64,000 nt of DNA from Clostridia bacterium (lineage in GTDB: Bacteria > Bacillota > Clostridia > Christensenellales > Aristaeellaceae). The notes beneath the pieces were generated by a model that was not told the DNA's origin, did no database searches, and was given only the letters and a program-made list of their open reading frames with translations. Below are positions 24,849-33,428 of the stretch, one piece after another. The position numbers were made by a program, and so were the translations under genes. Position 1 is the stretch's first letter; every line of letters starts with the position of its first letter. The stretch is taken from the NCBI GenBank assembly GCA_017519405.1, contig JAFWSH010000036.1, positions 62,001 through 126,000 on the forward strand, read 5' to 3'.

Positions 24849-26309
24849 ATGCTGTGTTTCTTCGCCATGCTGCTTCTGCCGGTCCTGGCAGGGGCGCTGC
24901 TTCCCCTCCTCCGGTTCCGCTCCCCCCGCGCCCGGGCCGTCTATGTGACGCTGGCGGTGCTGGGTACCTCCGCCCTTGCCCTGGTGAACCTGCTGACGCA
25001 GCGGGACCGGCTGTTCCCTGTCGGCGAGCTGCTCCCCGGCCTGGCCATCGCCTTCCGCCTGGACGGCAAGGCGGCGGTCTTCACCGCGCTGGCGGCCTTC
25101 CTGTGGCCCTTCTCCTCCCTCTACGCCTTCTCCTATATGGAGCACGAGGCGCGGCCCAACCGCTTTTTTGCCTGGTACACCATGGCCTTCGGCGTCACCC
25201 TGGCCCTGGCAGCCAGTGCCAACCTCTTCACCCTCTATCTCTTCTATGAGTGTCTGACCCTGGTGACCCTGCCGCTGGTGAACCACAAGGACGACGCCGC
25301 CTCCCGCCGGGCGGGGGTGAGCTACGCCGCCTGGACCATGGGCGGGGCCGCCCTGGGCTTCATCGCCCTGATGGTCTCGGTGGCCTTCGGCGGGGAGAGC
25401 GCCCTGTTTGCGCCGGGCGGCGTGCTGGATGCGTCCCGCATTGCGGGCCATGAGACGGTGCTGCGGATCGTCTTCCTGCTGGGCTTCATCGGCTTTGGCG
25501 CCAAGGCAGCGGTCATTCCCTTCCAGCACTGGCTGCCCCAGGCCTCCGTGGCCCCCACCCCGGTCACCGCCCTGCTCCACGCCGTGGCGGTGGTGAACGC
25601 CGGCGCCTTCGCCGTCATCCGCCTGATTTTCGACGTCTTCGGCACGGCGCTGCTGTCGGGGACCTTTGCCCAGTCCGCCGCCCTGTCCCTGGCCTGCGCC
25701 ACAGTGGTGCTGGGCAGCGTCATGGCCGTGCGGGAGCAGCACCTGAAGCGCCGGCTTGCCTGGTCCACCGTCTCCAATCTCTCCTACATGCTCATGGGCG
25801 CCGCCCTGATGACACCGGAAGGACAAACCGGCGCCCTGACCCACCTGGTCTTCCACGGGCTGATGAAAATTACGCTCTTCTTCTGCGCCGGCGCCATCCA
25901 GGTGAAAGCCGGGAAGGAGTACGTCCAGGAGATGCGGGGACTGGGCCAGGCCATGCCCGTCACCTGCGGCGTCTTCCTCTACGCCGGCACGGCCCTGGTG
26001 GGCACGCCGCTGCTGTGCGGCTTTGTCTCCAAGTGGAACCTGCTCACCGCCGCGGGCGCCTTGGGGGGGTGGATGGGCATCCTGTCCATTGCCTCGCTGA
26101 TTGTCTCCACCGTACTCACCGCGGTCTATGTGCTGGAGCCGGCCATCGTCATGCTGCTGCGGCCCCGGCGGCCGGAGGACAGCCCCCTGCCGGACCGGAC
26201 AGGGGATCCGGACGCACGGATGCTCCTGCCCATGCTGCTCTTCTGCTTGCTGATGCTGGCGGGCGGTCTCTGGTCCGCGCCCCTGGTGTCCTTCCTCCGC
26301 ACCCTCTGA
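24849..26309 (+). CDS. Large antiporter-like subunit 3, lacking one channel lysine
   Basis: A 486-residue, about 14-helix paralogue. Glu in LFYECLTLVTLPLV (about residue 132) and Lys in GAKAAVIPFQHWLPQASVAPTPVTA (about 218) are present, as is Lys in GFVSKWNLL. At the helix-8 position, where the other three have CKG, TKAG or TKTG, this one has AVVNAGAFAV, so the usual lysine is an asparagine. It may have altered or no proton conduction on that half-channel. Function as antiporter subunit is by family. Confidence 0.85.
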   Translation: MLCFFAMLLLPVLAGALLPLLRFRSPRARAVYVTLAVLGTSALALVNLLTQRDRLFPVGELLPGLAIAFRLDGKAAVFTALAAFLWPFSSLYAFSYMEHEARPNRFFAWYTMAFGVTLALAASANLFTLYLFYECLTLVTLPLVNHKDDAASRRAGVSYAAWTMGGAALGFIALMVSVAFGGESALFAPGGVLDASRIAGHETVLRIVFLLGFIGFGAKAAVIPFQHWLPQASVAPTPVTALLHAVAVVNAGAFAVIRLIFDVFGTALLSGTFAQSAALSLACATVVLGSVMAVREQHLKRRLAWSTVSNLSYMLMGAALMTPEGQTGALTHLVFHGLMKITLFFCAGAIQVKAGKEYVQEMRGLGQAMPVTCGVFLYAGTALVGTPLLCGFVSKWNLLTAAGALGGWMGILSIASLIVSTVLTAVYVLEPAIVMLLRPRRPEDSPLPDRTGDPDARMLLPMLLFCLLMLAGGLWSAPLVSFLRTL

Positions 26310-26331
26310 TCACCCACCCCCGGAGGTGCCC

Positions 26332-28524
26332 ATGCTGCTGCCTTTGCTTGTGTTTGCGCCCATGGCGCTGGCGGTGCTGGCCTATGCTGCCGGCCGCCTC
26401 TCCCGCCCGCTCCGGACGGCTCTGGTCTCCCTGACCTGTCTCGGAGCCTTTTGTGCCTCCCTGTTTCTCTGGCGGGGGGAGGCTGTCTTTGTGTGGGAGG
26501 GGTTCTGCGGGCTGGGGCTGCATCTGCGGGCGGACGGTTTCCGGAGCCTCTACGCCTCCGTGGCGGCCTTCATGTGGCTCATGAGCGATCTGTTCGCCCC
26601 GGAGTACTTTGCCCACTACCACCACCGGGGCCGCTACTATCTCTTCAATCTGCTGACCCTGGGGGCCACCCTGGGCGTGTTTCTCTCCGATGACCTCTAC
26701 ACCACCCTGATCTTCTTTGAAATCATGTCCCTGGCCAGCTACCCCTGGGTGGCCCACGAGGAGACGGAGGGCGCCATGCGGGCCGCCCAGACCTACCTGG
26801 CGGTGGCCGTCATCGGCGGGCTCACCACCCTGATGGGGCTCTTCATGCTGTGGCACCGGCTGGGCACTCTCTCCTTTGCCATGCTGCGGGAGGCTTCGGA
26901 GGCCGCCGGCGGGCAGGACGGTTACCTGACGGCAGCCGTCTGGCTCACCCTCTTCGGCTTTGCCGCCAAGGCAGGGCTCTTCCCCCTGCACATCTGGCTC
27001 CCCAAGGCCCACCCCGTGGCGCCGGCCCCCGCCTCTGCCCTCCTCTCCGGCGTCCTCACCAAGACCGGCGTCTTCGGCCTGGCGGTGACCGCCACCCGGC
27101 TCATGGCCGGCAATGCCGCCTTCGCCAACCTGCTGCTGGGACTGGGCGCGGTCACCATGCTGCTGGGGGCGGTGCTGGCGCTCTTCTCCGTGGACCTCAA
27201 GCGCACCCTGGCCTGCTCCTCCGCCAGCCAGATCGGCTTCATCACCGTGGGACTCGCCACCATGCTGCTGCTGGGGGAGGAAGGCGGCCTGGCGGCCTAT
27301 GGCGCAGTGGAGCACATGGTGAACCACTCCCTCATCAAGCTGTGCCTCTTTCTCTGCGCCGGCACGGTCTATATGAACCTCCACCGGCTGAATCTCAACG
27401 ACATCCGCGGGTTCGGCCGGGGCAAGCCGGTGCTGCACCTCTGCTTCCTGCTGGGTGCCCTCTCCATCGGCTGCATTCCGCCGCTGGGGAGTGGCTTCAA
27501 CAGCAAATCCCTCCTCCACGAGGGCATCCTGGAGTTCATCGCCCACCGGCAGGCCCTGGGGCTGAGCTGGGTGCCCTACAAGGTGCTGGAGCTGCTTTTC
27601 CTCTTCTCCGGCGGCCTGACCATCGCCTACATGACCAAGCTCTACATCTGCCTCTTCCACGAGAAGCACCCCACACGCCAGGCGGAGTTTGACGCCATGT
27701 CCCACCGGTATCTGTCCCTGCCCTCCGCCCTGGTGCTGCTGGGCACCGCCCTGCCCCTGCCCCTGCTGGGGCTGCTGGGATCGCAGCTCCTCTCCCCCCT
27801 GGCGGCCCGCTCCATGCCCTTCCTGGTCCAGGAGCCCCCGGCCCACGCCATCCACTATTTCTCCGGGGAGAACCTGCTGGGCGCGGCGGAGTCCATGGCC
27901 ATCGGTGCGGCTGTCTACCTGCTGGTGGTGCGCAGGTGGCTCATGGCCCGGGATCCCGACGGGCAGCTGGTCTATGTGGACCGCTGGCCCGGCTGGCTGG
28001 ACATGGAAAACAACCTGTACCGGCCGCTGCTGGCCTTCCTGACCGCCTGCTTCGGGCGCCTCTTCGCCTTCTTCGCCGCCATTCCCGACAGCCGGCCGGT
28101 GCGCCGGCTGGGCCGGGCCCTGGGCGCAGCCACAGCCTGGATCGCCGCCCTGCCGGATCACCCCGGCCTGGTGCAGACGGTCTCCCGGGCCTGCACCCTG
28201 GCCGCCAGAGGGCTGGCGGAGCTGCCGGACCGGCTGGTGATGGTGCTGCGCGCCACCCTCTTCCGTCCTCGCCGGCCCGGAAACCCGGAGCACCCGGTGA
28301 CCCCCGCCGCGGCCCTGGGACGGACGGCGGACCGGGCTGCCGCCTGGCTGAACCGCGGCCTCCTGAAGCGCCACCCCCTGGCCGGCCACTATGCGGAGCG
28401 GTTCGTCCGGGATGCGGACGTGCTGGAGGAGGAGGGGCAGCGGGTGGGCCGCAGCGTCTCCTACGGCCTGCTGCTGCTGGCCGCAGGCCTCTTTGCCGCC
28501 TTCCTCTACCTGCTGCTGCGCTGA
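26332..28524 (+). CDS. Large antiporter-like subunit 4, long form (NuoL/MrpA-like)
   Basis: A 730-residue paralogue with about 14 helices plus a C-terminal extension that ends in a final helix (GLLLLAAGLFAAFLYLLL). Glu in IFFEIMSLASYPWVAHEE (about residue 128), Lys in FAAKAGLFPLHIWLPKAHPVAP (about 212), Lys in VLTKTGVFG and Lys in GFNSKSLLHEG are present. The length and extension resemble NuoL or the N-terminal two thirds of MrpA, whose C-terminal modules are the separate MbhD and MbhE-MnhB genes upstream. The ATG 5 bases after GGAGG is preferred to the overlapping GTG. It is the last operon gene. Confidence 0.86.
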   Translation: MLLPLLVFAPMALAVLAYAAGRLSRPLRTALVSLTCLGAFCASLFLWRGEAVFVWEGFCGLGLHLRADGFRSLYASVAAFMWLMSDLFAPEYFAHYHHRGRYYLFNLLTLGATLGVFLSDDLYTTLIFFEIMSLASYPWVAHEETEGAMRAAQTYLAVAVIGGLTTLMGLFMLWHRLGTLSFAMLREASEAAGGQDGYLTAAVWLTLFGFAAKAGLFPLHIWLPKAHPVAPAPASALLSGVLTKTGVFGLAVTATRLMAGNAAFANLLLGLGAVTMLLGAVLALFSVDLKRTLACSSASQIGFITVGLATMLLLGEEGGLAAYGAVEHMVNHSLIKLCLFLCAGTVYMNLHRLNLNDIRGFGRGKPVLHLCFLLGALSIGCIPPLGSGFNSKSLLHEGILEFIAHRQALGLSWVPYKVLELLFLFSGGLTIAYMTKLYICLFHEKHPTRQAEFDAMSHRYLSLPSALVLLGTALPLPLLGLLGSQLLSPLAARSMPFLVQEPPAHAIHYFSGENLLGAAESMAIGAAVYLLVVRRWLMARDPDGQLVYVDRWPGWLDMENNLYRPLLAFLTACFGRLFAFFAAIPDSRPVRRLGRALGAATAWIAALPDHPGLVQTVSRACTLAARGLAELPDRLVMVLRATLFRPRRPGNPEHPVTPAAALGRTADRAAAWLNRGLLKRHPLAGHYAERFVRDADVLEEEGQRVGRSVSYGLLLLAAGLFAAFLYLLLR

Positions 28525-28542
28525 GTCCGCCTCCGGAATAAG

Positions 28543-28551
28543 TTATCCACA
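28543..28551 (+). promoter_or_regulatory. DnaA box 1
   Basis: TTATCCACA, an exact match to the high-affinity DnaA box, 180 bases before dnaA. Confidence 0.8.
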
Positions 28552-28582
28552 ACTTACGCCATTCTTAAATTTCTATGAAGCC

Positions 28583-28611
28583 TTGAATTTCCTTTATTTT
28601 CGTGCTATGAT
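28583..28611 (+). promoter_or_regulatory. Promoter of dnaA
   Basis: TTGAAT (28583-28588) and TATGAT (28606-28611) with a 17-base spacer, lying between the two exact DnaA boxes. The layout allows DnaA to repress its own promoter, as in other bacteria. Confidence 0.7.
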
Positions 28612-28638
28612 GGGCAAGCACACCCCTGAAGGGGAAAG

Positions 28639-28647
28639 TTATCCACA
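28639..28647 (+). promoter_or_regulatory. DnaA box 2
   Basis: TTATCCACA, an exact DnaA box, downstream of the dnaA -10 element; binding here would block transcription. A third, imperfect box follows at 28653-28661. Confidence 0.8.
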
Positions 28648-28722
28648 GCCAACAATCCACAGCCCGTCCGGGCTCTTTTTCCCTCTTTTTCGCATCTCAT
28701 TCAGCAGATTGGAGACTGTCCG

Positions 28723-30045
28723 ATGGAACTCAACGAACTGTGGGAGCGTTCCTGTTCCCTGCTGCGCCAGGAGGTCAGCGGCATCGCCTACGACTCCCTG
28801 ATCAAGGATAACCTGATCCCGGTTTCCATGGAGGAGAACACCCTGGTGCTTCGCATCGTCACAGACCAGCTCCGCCCCGCCCTCACCAGCAAATACCTGC
28901 CCGACATCCAGGCCTGCGTACAGAAGGTCTGGGGCAAGCCCCTGACCGTGGAGGTCTGCACCCGGGCAGAACTGCAGGAGCGCCAGGAGCGGAAGCCGGG
29001 CGGCGAAACCCCCGGGGATTCCCCCTCCCTCAACGATCGCTATACCTTCGACACCTTTGTGGTGGGCGCCGGCAACCGCTTCGCCCACGCTGCCTCCGTG
29101 GCGGTGGCCGAGGCACCGGGGAAGGTGTACAATCCGCTGTTCATCTACGGCGGCGCCGGCCTGGGCAAGACCCACCTGATGCACGCCATCGGCCACCACA
29201 TCCACCGCCAGCATCCGGAGATGAACCTCCTGTACATCACCAGCGAGGCTTTTACCAATGAGCTGATCTCCGCCATCCAGCAGGGCCGGAACATGGATTT
29301 CAAGCGCCGGTTCCGCACGGTGGACATCCTGATGGTGGACGACATCCAGTTCATCGCCGGCCGGGACTCCACCCAGGATGAGTTTTTCAATACCTTCAAC
29401 GACCTGCACAACGCCGGCAAACAGATCATCCTCACCAGCGACAAGCCGCCCCAGGAGATCGCCCGGCTGGAGGAGCGCCTCCGCAGCCGCTTTGCCTGGG
29501 GCCTGATCTGCGACATCCAGCGGCCGGACCTGGACACCCGCATCGCCATTCTCCGGGAGAACGCCAGCCGGGAGCACATGGACGTGCCCGACAGCATCCT
29601 GGAGATGATCGCCGTCAATGTGGACAGCAACATCCGGGAGCTGGAGGGGCAGCTCATCCGCCTCAAGGCCTATGCCCAGATGATGAACCAGCCCTACACC
29701 GAGGCCCTGTGCCGGGAAGCGCTGCGGGACGTGCTGGAGAACCGGCGGCGCCGGGCCATCACCCCCGAGAGCATCCTGCACACCGTCAGCCAGTTTTTTG
29801 TCCTGGGTGACGAGGACCTCACCGGGGTCAGCCGCCGCCGGGAGGTGGCCTTCCCCCGCCAGGTGGCCATGTACCTCACCCGGGAGATGACCAGCCTCTC
29901 CCTTCCCCAGATCGGTGCCTTCTACGGCAACCGGGATCACACCACGGTGATGCACGCCTGCGCCACCATCGCCGAGAGCTGTAAAAACAACCCGGAGACC
30001 CTGCGCCAGGTCAACGATATCCGCCAGATGGTCCGGGAAGGATGA
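28723..30045 (+). CDS. dnaA: Chromosomal replication initiator protein DnaA
   Basis: A 440-residue protein with all four DnaA domains. Domain I opens with LWERSCSLLRQEVS; a short linker (about 85-105) precedes the AAA+ domain with FIYGGAGLGKTHLMHAIG (Walker A, about 140-155), ILMVDDIQFIAG (Walker B) and the sensor/arginine segment RLRSRFAWGL; domain IV ends with the DNA-binding signature FYGNRDHTTVMHAC. It binds TTATCCACA boxes, two of which lie just upstream, and melts the origin. The usual downstream neighbour dnaN is absent: addB follows after 22 bases. Confidence 0.95.
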   Translation: MELNELWERSCSLLRQEVSGIAYDSLIKDNLIPVSMEENTLVLRIVTDQLRPALTSKYLPDIQACVQKVWGKPLTVEVCTRAELQERQERKPGGETPGDSPSLNDRYTFDTFVVGAGNRFAHAASVAVAEAPGKVYNPLFIYGGAGLGKTHLMHAIGHHIHRQHPEMNLLYITSEAFTNELISAIQQGRNMDFKRRFRTVDILMVDDIQFIAGRDSTQDEFFNTFNDLHNAGKQIILTSDKPPQEIARLEERLRSRFAWGLICDIQRPDLDTRIAILRENASREHMDVPDSILEMIAVNVDSNIRELEGQLIRLKAYAQMMNQPYTEALCREALRDVLENRRRRAITPESILHTVSQFFVLGDEDLTGVSRRREVAFPRQVAMYLTREMTSLSLPQIGAFYGNRDHTTVMHACATIAESCKNNPETLRQVNDIRQMVREG

Positions 30046-30067
30046 CGAAACCGGAGGAGGTGCCCCC

Positions 30068-33000
30068 ATGACTTCCGTCCGTGTATTGGGCTTCCGTTCA
30101 GGCCAGCCTCTGCCGTATCTGATTCCCCACATCGCCGCTGCCCGACAAAAAGGGCAGCCTGTTTTGGTGCTTGTACCGGAGCAGTACACCCTGCAGGCCG
30201 AGCGGGAATTGATCCGGGGGCTGGCGGTGCCCGGGCTGATGGACGTGGACGTCATGTCCCCCCGGCGTCTGGCGCTGGCGGTCCGGGAGGTGGCCGGCCA
30301 GCCGCCGCTGCAGCCCCTCAACGACCGGGGCCGCGCCATGGTGCTCAGCCAGGTGCTGCTGACGGCCCAGGACGAGCTGCCCTTCTACGGGAAATCCGCC
30401 GCCCAGGCCGGCCTCCCCGACCAGCTGGGGACGGTACTGCGGGATCTGGAGCAGAGCGGCCGGGATCCGGTCTGGCTGCTGGGCCGGGCGGAGGCGGCCT
30501 CCTCCCGGCTCACCCGGGCCAAGCTGACGGATATCGCCCGGCTCTGGACGCGTTACCGGGAGGTGCTGGCAGACCGTTTTCTGGACGAGGACGGCCAGAT
30601 GCGCGACACCATCGACCGGCTGCCCGGCAGCGGCCTGGTCCGGGACACCGCGGTGTTTGTCTGCGGCTTTGACGCCATCTCCATGCCCTTCGGACAGATG
30701 CTGTGCGTCATCGCCCGGGAAGCCGCCGGCCTGACCGTCGCCCTCACCCTGTGCCGTCCGGGGGATCCGGATCAGCGTGCCTTCCGGGGGCAGCAGGTGG
30801 CCCTGGGGAACCTGTGCCGCCTGCTGGAGCAGGAGGGGCTGACCGCGGAGGTTGACTATCCCCCGGCAGACCGGGAGGCGGACCCCGCCCTGAAGCACCT
30901 GGAACGCCAGCTCTTTTCCCTGCGCCCGGCGGTCTGGAACGCGGCCTGTGACGCCCTGGAAGTGCACGTGGCCCAGGATCCCTACGGCGAGGCCAGGCAT
31001 GCCGCGCAGCAGCTGCGCCTCTGGCATGAGGCGGGGATTCCCTGGGGGCGGATGTCCCTGGCGCTGGCGGATCCCCAGCTGCTGGAGAACCCCCTGTCGG
31101 TCATGCTCAGTGCCGCCGGCATCCCCCACTACCTGGCCCGGAAGGACAGCGCGGCGCGCCACGGGCTCTGCCGGCTGCTCTCCGGCGCCCTGCGGGCCGT
31201 GTCCACCGGCTTCGACCAGCGGCAGACCCTGGGCTGCCTGGACTCGGGCTTCTCCTGCCTGGACGATGGGGAGGCCCTGGCGCTGCGGCGGTATGCCGTG
31301 GCCAACGGCATCCGCTGGAAAAAGTGGACGCAGCCCTTCACCCGGGGGGAGAACGCCGGGGAGATGGAGCCCCTGCGGTCCCGTTTTATGGCGCCCCTCA
31401 CCCAGCTGCGCTTCGACCTGGAGAAGGCGAAGGACGGCGCCCTGGCAGCGGAGGCCCTCTGGCAGTTTCTGTCCGCCGTGGATGCCTACGGCCAGCTTCA
31501 GGCCCGGGAGGACGCCCTGCTCCAACGCGGCCTGCAGACCGAGGCCGCCCAGAACCGCCAGGTCTGGTCCATCGTGCTGGACCTGCTGGACCAGATGCAC
31601 AGCCTCCTGGCCGGGCAGAAGTGCGGCCTGAAGCAGCTGGCGCAGCTGGTGGAGTCCGGCCTGGCCGGCGCCTCCATCAGCGCCCTGCCCCCCGCTCCGG
31701 ACACCGTGATGGTGGGCGAGGCCGGCCATCTGCTCACCGGCGGCGTGGATGCCATGATCCTCATGGGGCTGCAGGAGGGCGTCACCGCCTCCTCCGCCCA
31801 GGATCTGCTCACCGACGAGGAGCGGACCCTGCTGGGGGAGAAGGAGCCCATGCCGGTGGGCATGAACTCGGAAACCCGCAACGCGCTGCGGTATTCGGAT
31901 TTCTACCGGGCGGTCACCACCCCGACCCGGTTTCTGGTTTTGAGCCGCTCCGCCGGCGGGGTGGACGGCGGCGGCCTGTCCGCCTCCACCCTGCTGACGG
32001 ACGTGCGCCGTGTGTTTCCGCAAATCCGTGTCACCGGCGGGGTGGCCACGGTGGAGGCACAGCTTCCCCTCTCCCCCCGCCTGACCCTGGAGGAGCTCCC
32101 CCGGATGCTCCGGGAGGGCACCCTGACCCCCTTGTGGGCGGAGGCCTGGAGCCGGCTGCTGTCCGACCGGCGCTGGGCCGGCCAGGCGTCGGATCTGGCG
32201 GAGGCCCTCCACGCCCGGGTGGAGGCCGGTCCCCTGCCCGGGGAGACGGCGCAGGTGCTCTTTCAGCAGGAGGAGACCTCCATCAGCCGCCTGGAGACCT
32301 TCGCGGCGTGCCCCTTCCGGCATTTCGTGGAGTACGGCCTGCGGCCCACGGTTCCGCCCGCCTTTGAGGTGCGGCCCGACGAGGTGGGTAACTTCTACCA
32401 CGAGGTGCTCTGCCGCTACATCCGCTTGGCCTCGGATCACCGGGACTGGCCGGACCTGACCCCCGAGACCGTGGATGCCCTGACGGAGGAGGCCCTGAAG
32501 CCCGCCACCGCCGCCTGGGAGGACGGTCCCATGGCGGAGGACGCCGTCAGCCGCTCCGACGAGGCCGCATACATCCGCACCGTCCGCCAGAGCATCCGCA
32601 TGCTCACCTGGCAGGCGCAGCACAACCGTTTCAACCGCCTCAGCGCCGAGGTGGAGTTCGGCGGGAACAGCGGGCTGCCGCCCATTGTGCTGGAGCTGGC
32701 GGACGGCCGGCAGGTGGCGCTCCGGGGCAAGATCGACCGCATCGACCGCTGGCAGGGGGACGAGGGCCTCTGCCTGCGGGTGGTGGACAACAAAAAAAGC
32801 GACCACAAGCTGGAGGCCCTGAAGATGTACTGGGGGCTGCAGCTGCAGCTGATGCTGTATCTAGATGCCGCCAGCCGCGGAGAGCAGGCCCTGCCCGGCG
32901 GCGCCTTCTACTTCCACGTCCAGGACCCCCTGGTGGAGTCGGAAAGCGACATCCGGGAGCAGGTGGAGCAGGCCCTGGCCAAGGCCATGCAGCTCAGCGG

Positions 33001-33373
33001 CGTCACCCTGGCGGAGGTGTCGGTGGTGAACGCCATGAACGAGAGCGCCAAGGTGACCACCTGCAGCATTACCAAGAAGGGCGGCTTCTCTGGCGGGCTG
33101 ACCGCAGACCGGGCCGGCATGCAGCACCTGATGGCCTGTCAGCGGCAGACGGCCGCCGACCTGGCGCTGCGCATTCGCCGGGGGGAGATCGCCATCTCCC
33201 CGGCGAAACTGGGCGACTGGAGCGCCTGCACCTGGTGCGGCTGCAGCGGTGTCTGCGGCCTGGATCCCCGGCTGCCCGGCGGTGAACCCCGGGAACTGGA
33301 CAGGGAGTTGGACACCAAAACTGCCTGGGCCCGGCTCACCGGCCAGGAGGCAGTACAGGCAGAGGAAGAGTGA
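30068..33373 (+). CDS. addB: AddB-like helicase-nuclease subunit
   Basis: An 1101-residue protein matching AddB, which with AddA resects double-strand breaks for RecA. The C-terminal nuclease contains RGKIDRIDRW and VVDNKKSDHK (about 905-915) with the Asp and Lys of the PD-(D/E)XK site, then YWGLQLQLMLYLDA. The iron-sulfur cysteines are present: ACPFRHF (about 748) and CTWCGCSGVC (about 1054-1063). The N-terminal nucleotide loop, normally GRAGSGKT, reads GFRSGQPLPYL and is not a Walker A motif. GGAGGAGG precedes the ATG. No addA follows; the next gene is on the other strand. Confidence 0.85.
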   Translation: MTSVRVLGFRSGQPLPYLIPHIAAARQKGQPVLVLVPEQYTLQAERELIRGLAVPGLMDVDVMSPRRLALAVREVAGQPPLQPLNDRGRAMVLSQVLLTAQDELPFYGKSAAQAGLPDQLGTVLRDLEQSGRDPVWLLGRAEAASSRLTRAKLTDIARLWTRYREVLADRFLDEDGQMRDTIDRLPGSGLVRDTAVFVCGFDAISMPFGQMLCVIAREAAGLTVALTLCRPGDPDQRAFRGQQVALGNLCRLLEQEGLTAEVDYPPADREADPALKHLERQLFSLRPAVWNAACDALEVHVAQDPYGEARHAAQQLRLWHEAGIPWGRMSLALADPQLLENPLSVMLSAAGIPHYLARKDSAARHGLCRLLSGALRAVSTGFDQRQTLGCLDSGFSCLDDGEALALRRYAVANGIRWKKWTQPFTRGENAGEMEPLRSRFMAPLTQLRFDLEKAKDGALAAEALWQFLSAVDAYGQLQAREDALLQRGLQTEAAQNRQVWSIVLDLLDQMHSLLAGQKCGLKQLAQLVESGLAGASISALPPAPDTVMVGEAGHLLTGGVDAMILMGLQEGVTASSAQDLLTDEERTLLGEKEPMPVGMNSETRNALRYSDFYRAVTTPTRFLVLSRSAGGVDGGGLSASTLLTDVRRVFPQIRVTGGVATVEAQLPLSPRLTLEELPRMLREGTLTPLWAEAWSRLLSDRRWAGQASDLAEALHARVEAGPLPGETAQVLFQQEETSISRLETFAACPFRHFVEYGLRPTVPPAFEVRPDEVGNFYHEVLCRYIRLASDHRDWPDLTPETVDALTEEALKPATAAWEDGPMAEDAVSRSDEAAYIRTVRQSIRMLTWQAQHNRFNRLSAEVEFGGNSGLPPIVLELADGRQVALRGKIDRIDRWQGDEGLCLRVVDNKKSDHKLEALKMYWGLQLQLMLYLDAASRGEQALPGGAFYFHVQDPLVESESDIREQVEQALAKAMQLSGVTLAEVSVVNAMNESAKVTTCSITKKGGFSGGLTADRAGMQHLMACQRQTAADLALRIRRGEIAISPAKLGDWSACTWCGCSGVCGLDPRLPGGEPRELDRELDTKTAWARLTGQEAVQAEEE

Positions 33374-33381
33374 ACAGCAGA

Positions 33382-33428
33382 ACAGCGTCCGGGGAGCCCC
33401 GAGAGGACTTCCGCCGGACGCTGTTTTT
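33382..33428 (+). terminator. Intrinsic terminator after addB
   Basis: ACAGCGTCCGG and CCGGACGCTGT form a perfect 11-base-pair stem followed by four T. It ends the dnaA-addB transcript. Confidence 0.85.

Larger units (their letters stand above)
28525..28722. other. oriC: Putative oriC / DnaA-autoregulated region
   Basis: The 198 bases before dnaA hold two exact DnaA boxes and one 7/9 match (CAATCCACA, 28653-28661), all in the same orientation, and an AT-rich stretch (28561-28606) that contrasts sharply with the GC-rich surroundings and could act as an unwinding element. Few boxes are present compared with a full oriC, so it may only be the dnaA control region. Confidence 0.5.

Noticed and set aside
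23229..25856. An 875-codon minus-strand open reading frame
   Set aside because: It lies antisense to three antiporter subunit genes and is rich in Gly, Gln, His and Arg with no recognisable domain. Such long shadows are expected in very GC-rich coding DNA.
28621..28640. Short hairpin CCCCTGAAGGGG near the DnaA boxes
   Set aside because: Too short to interpret and without a T-tract.
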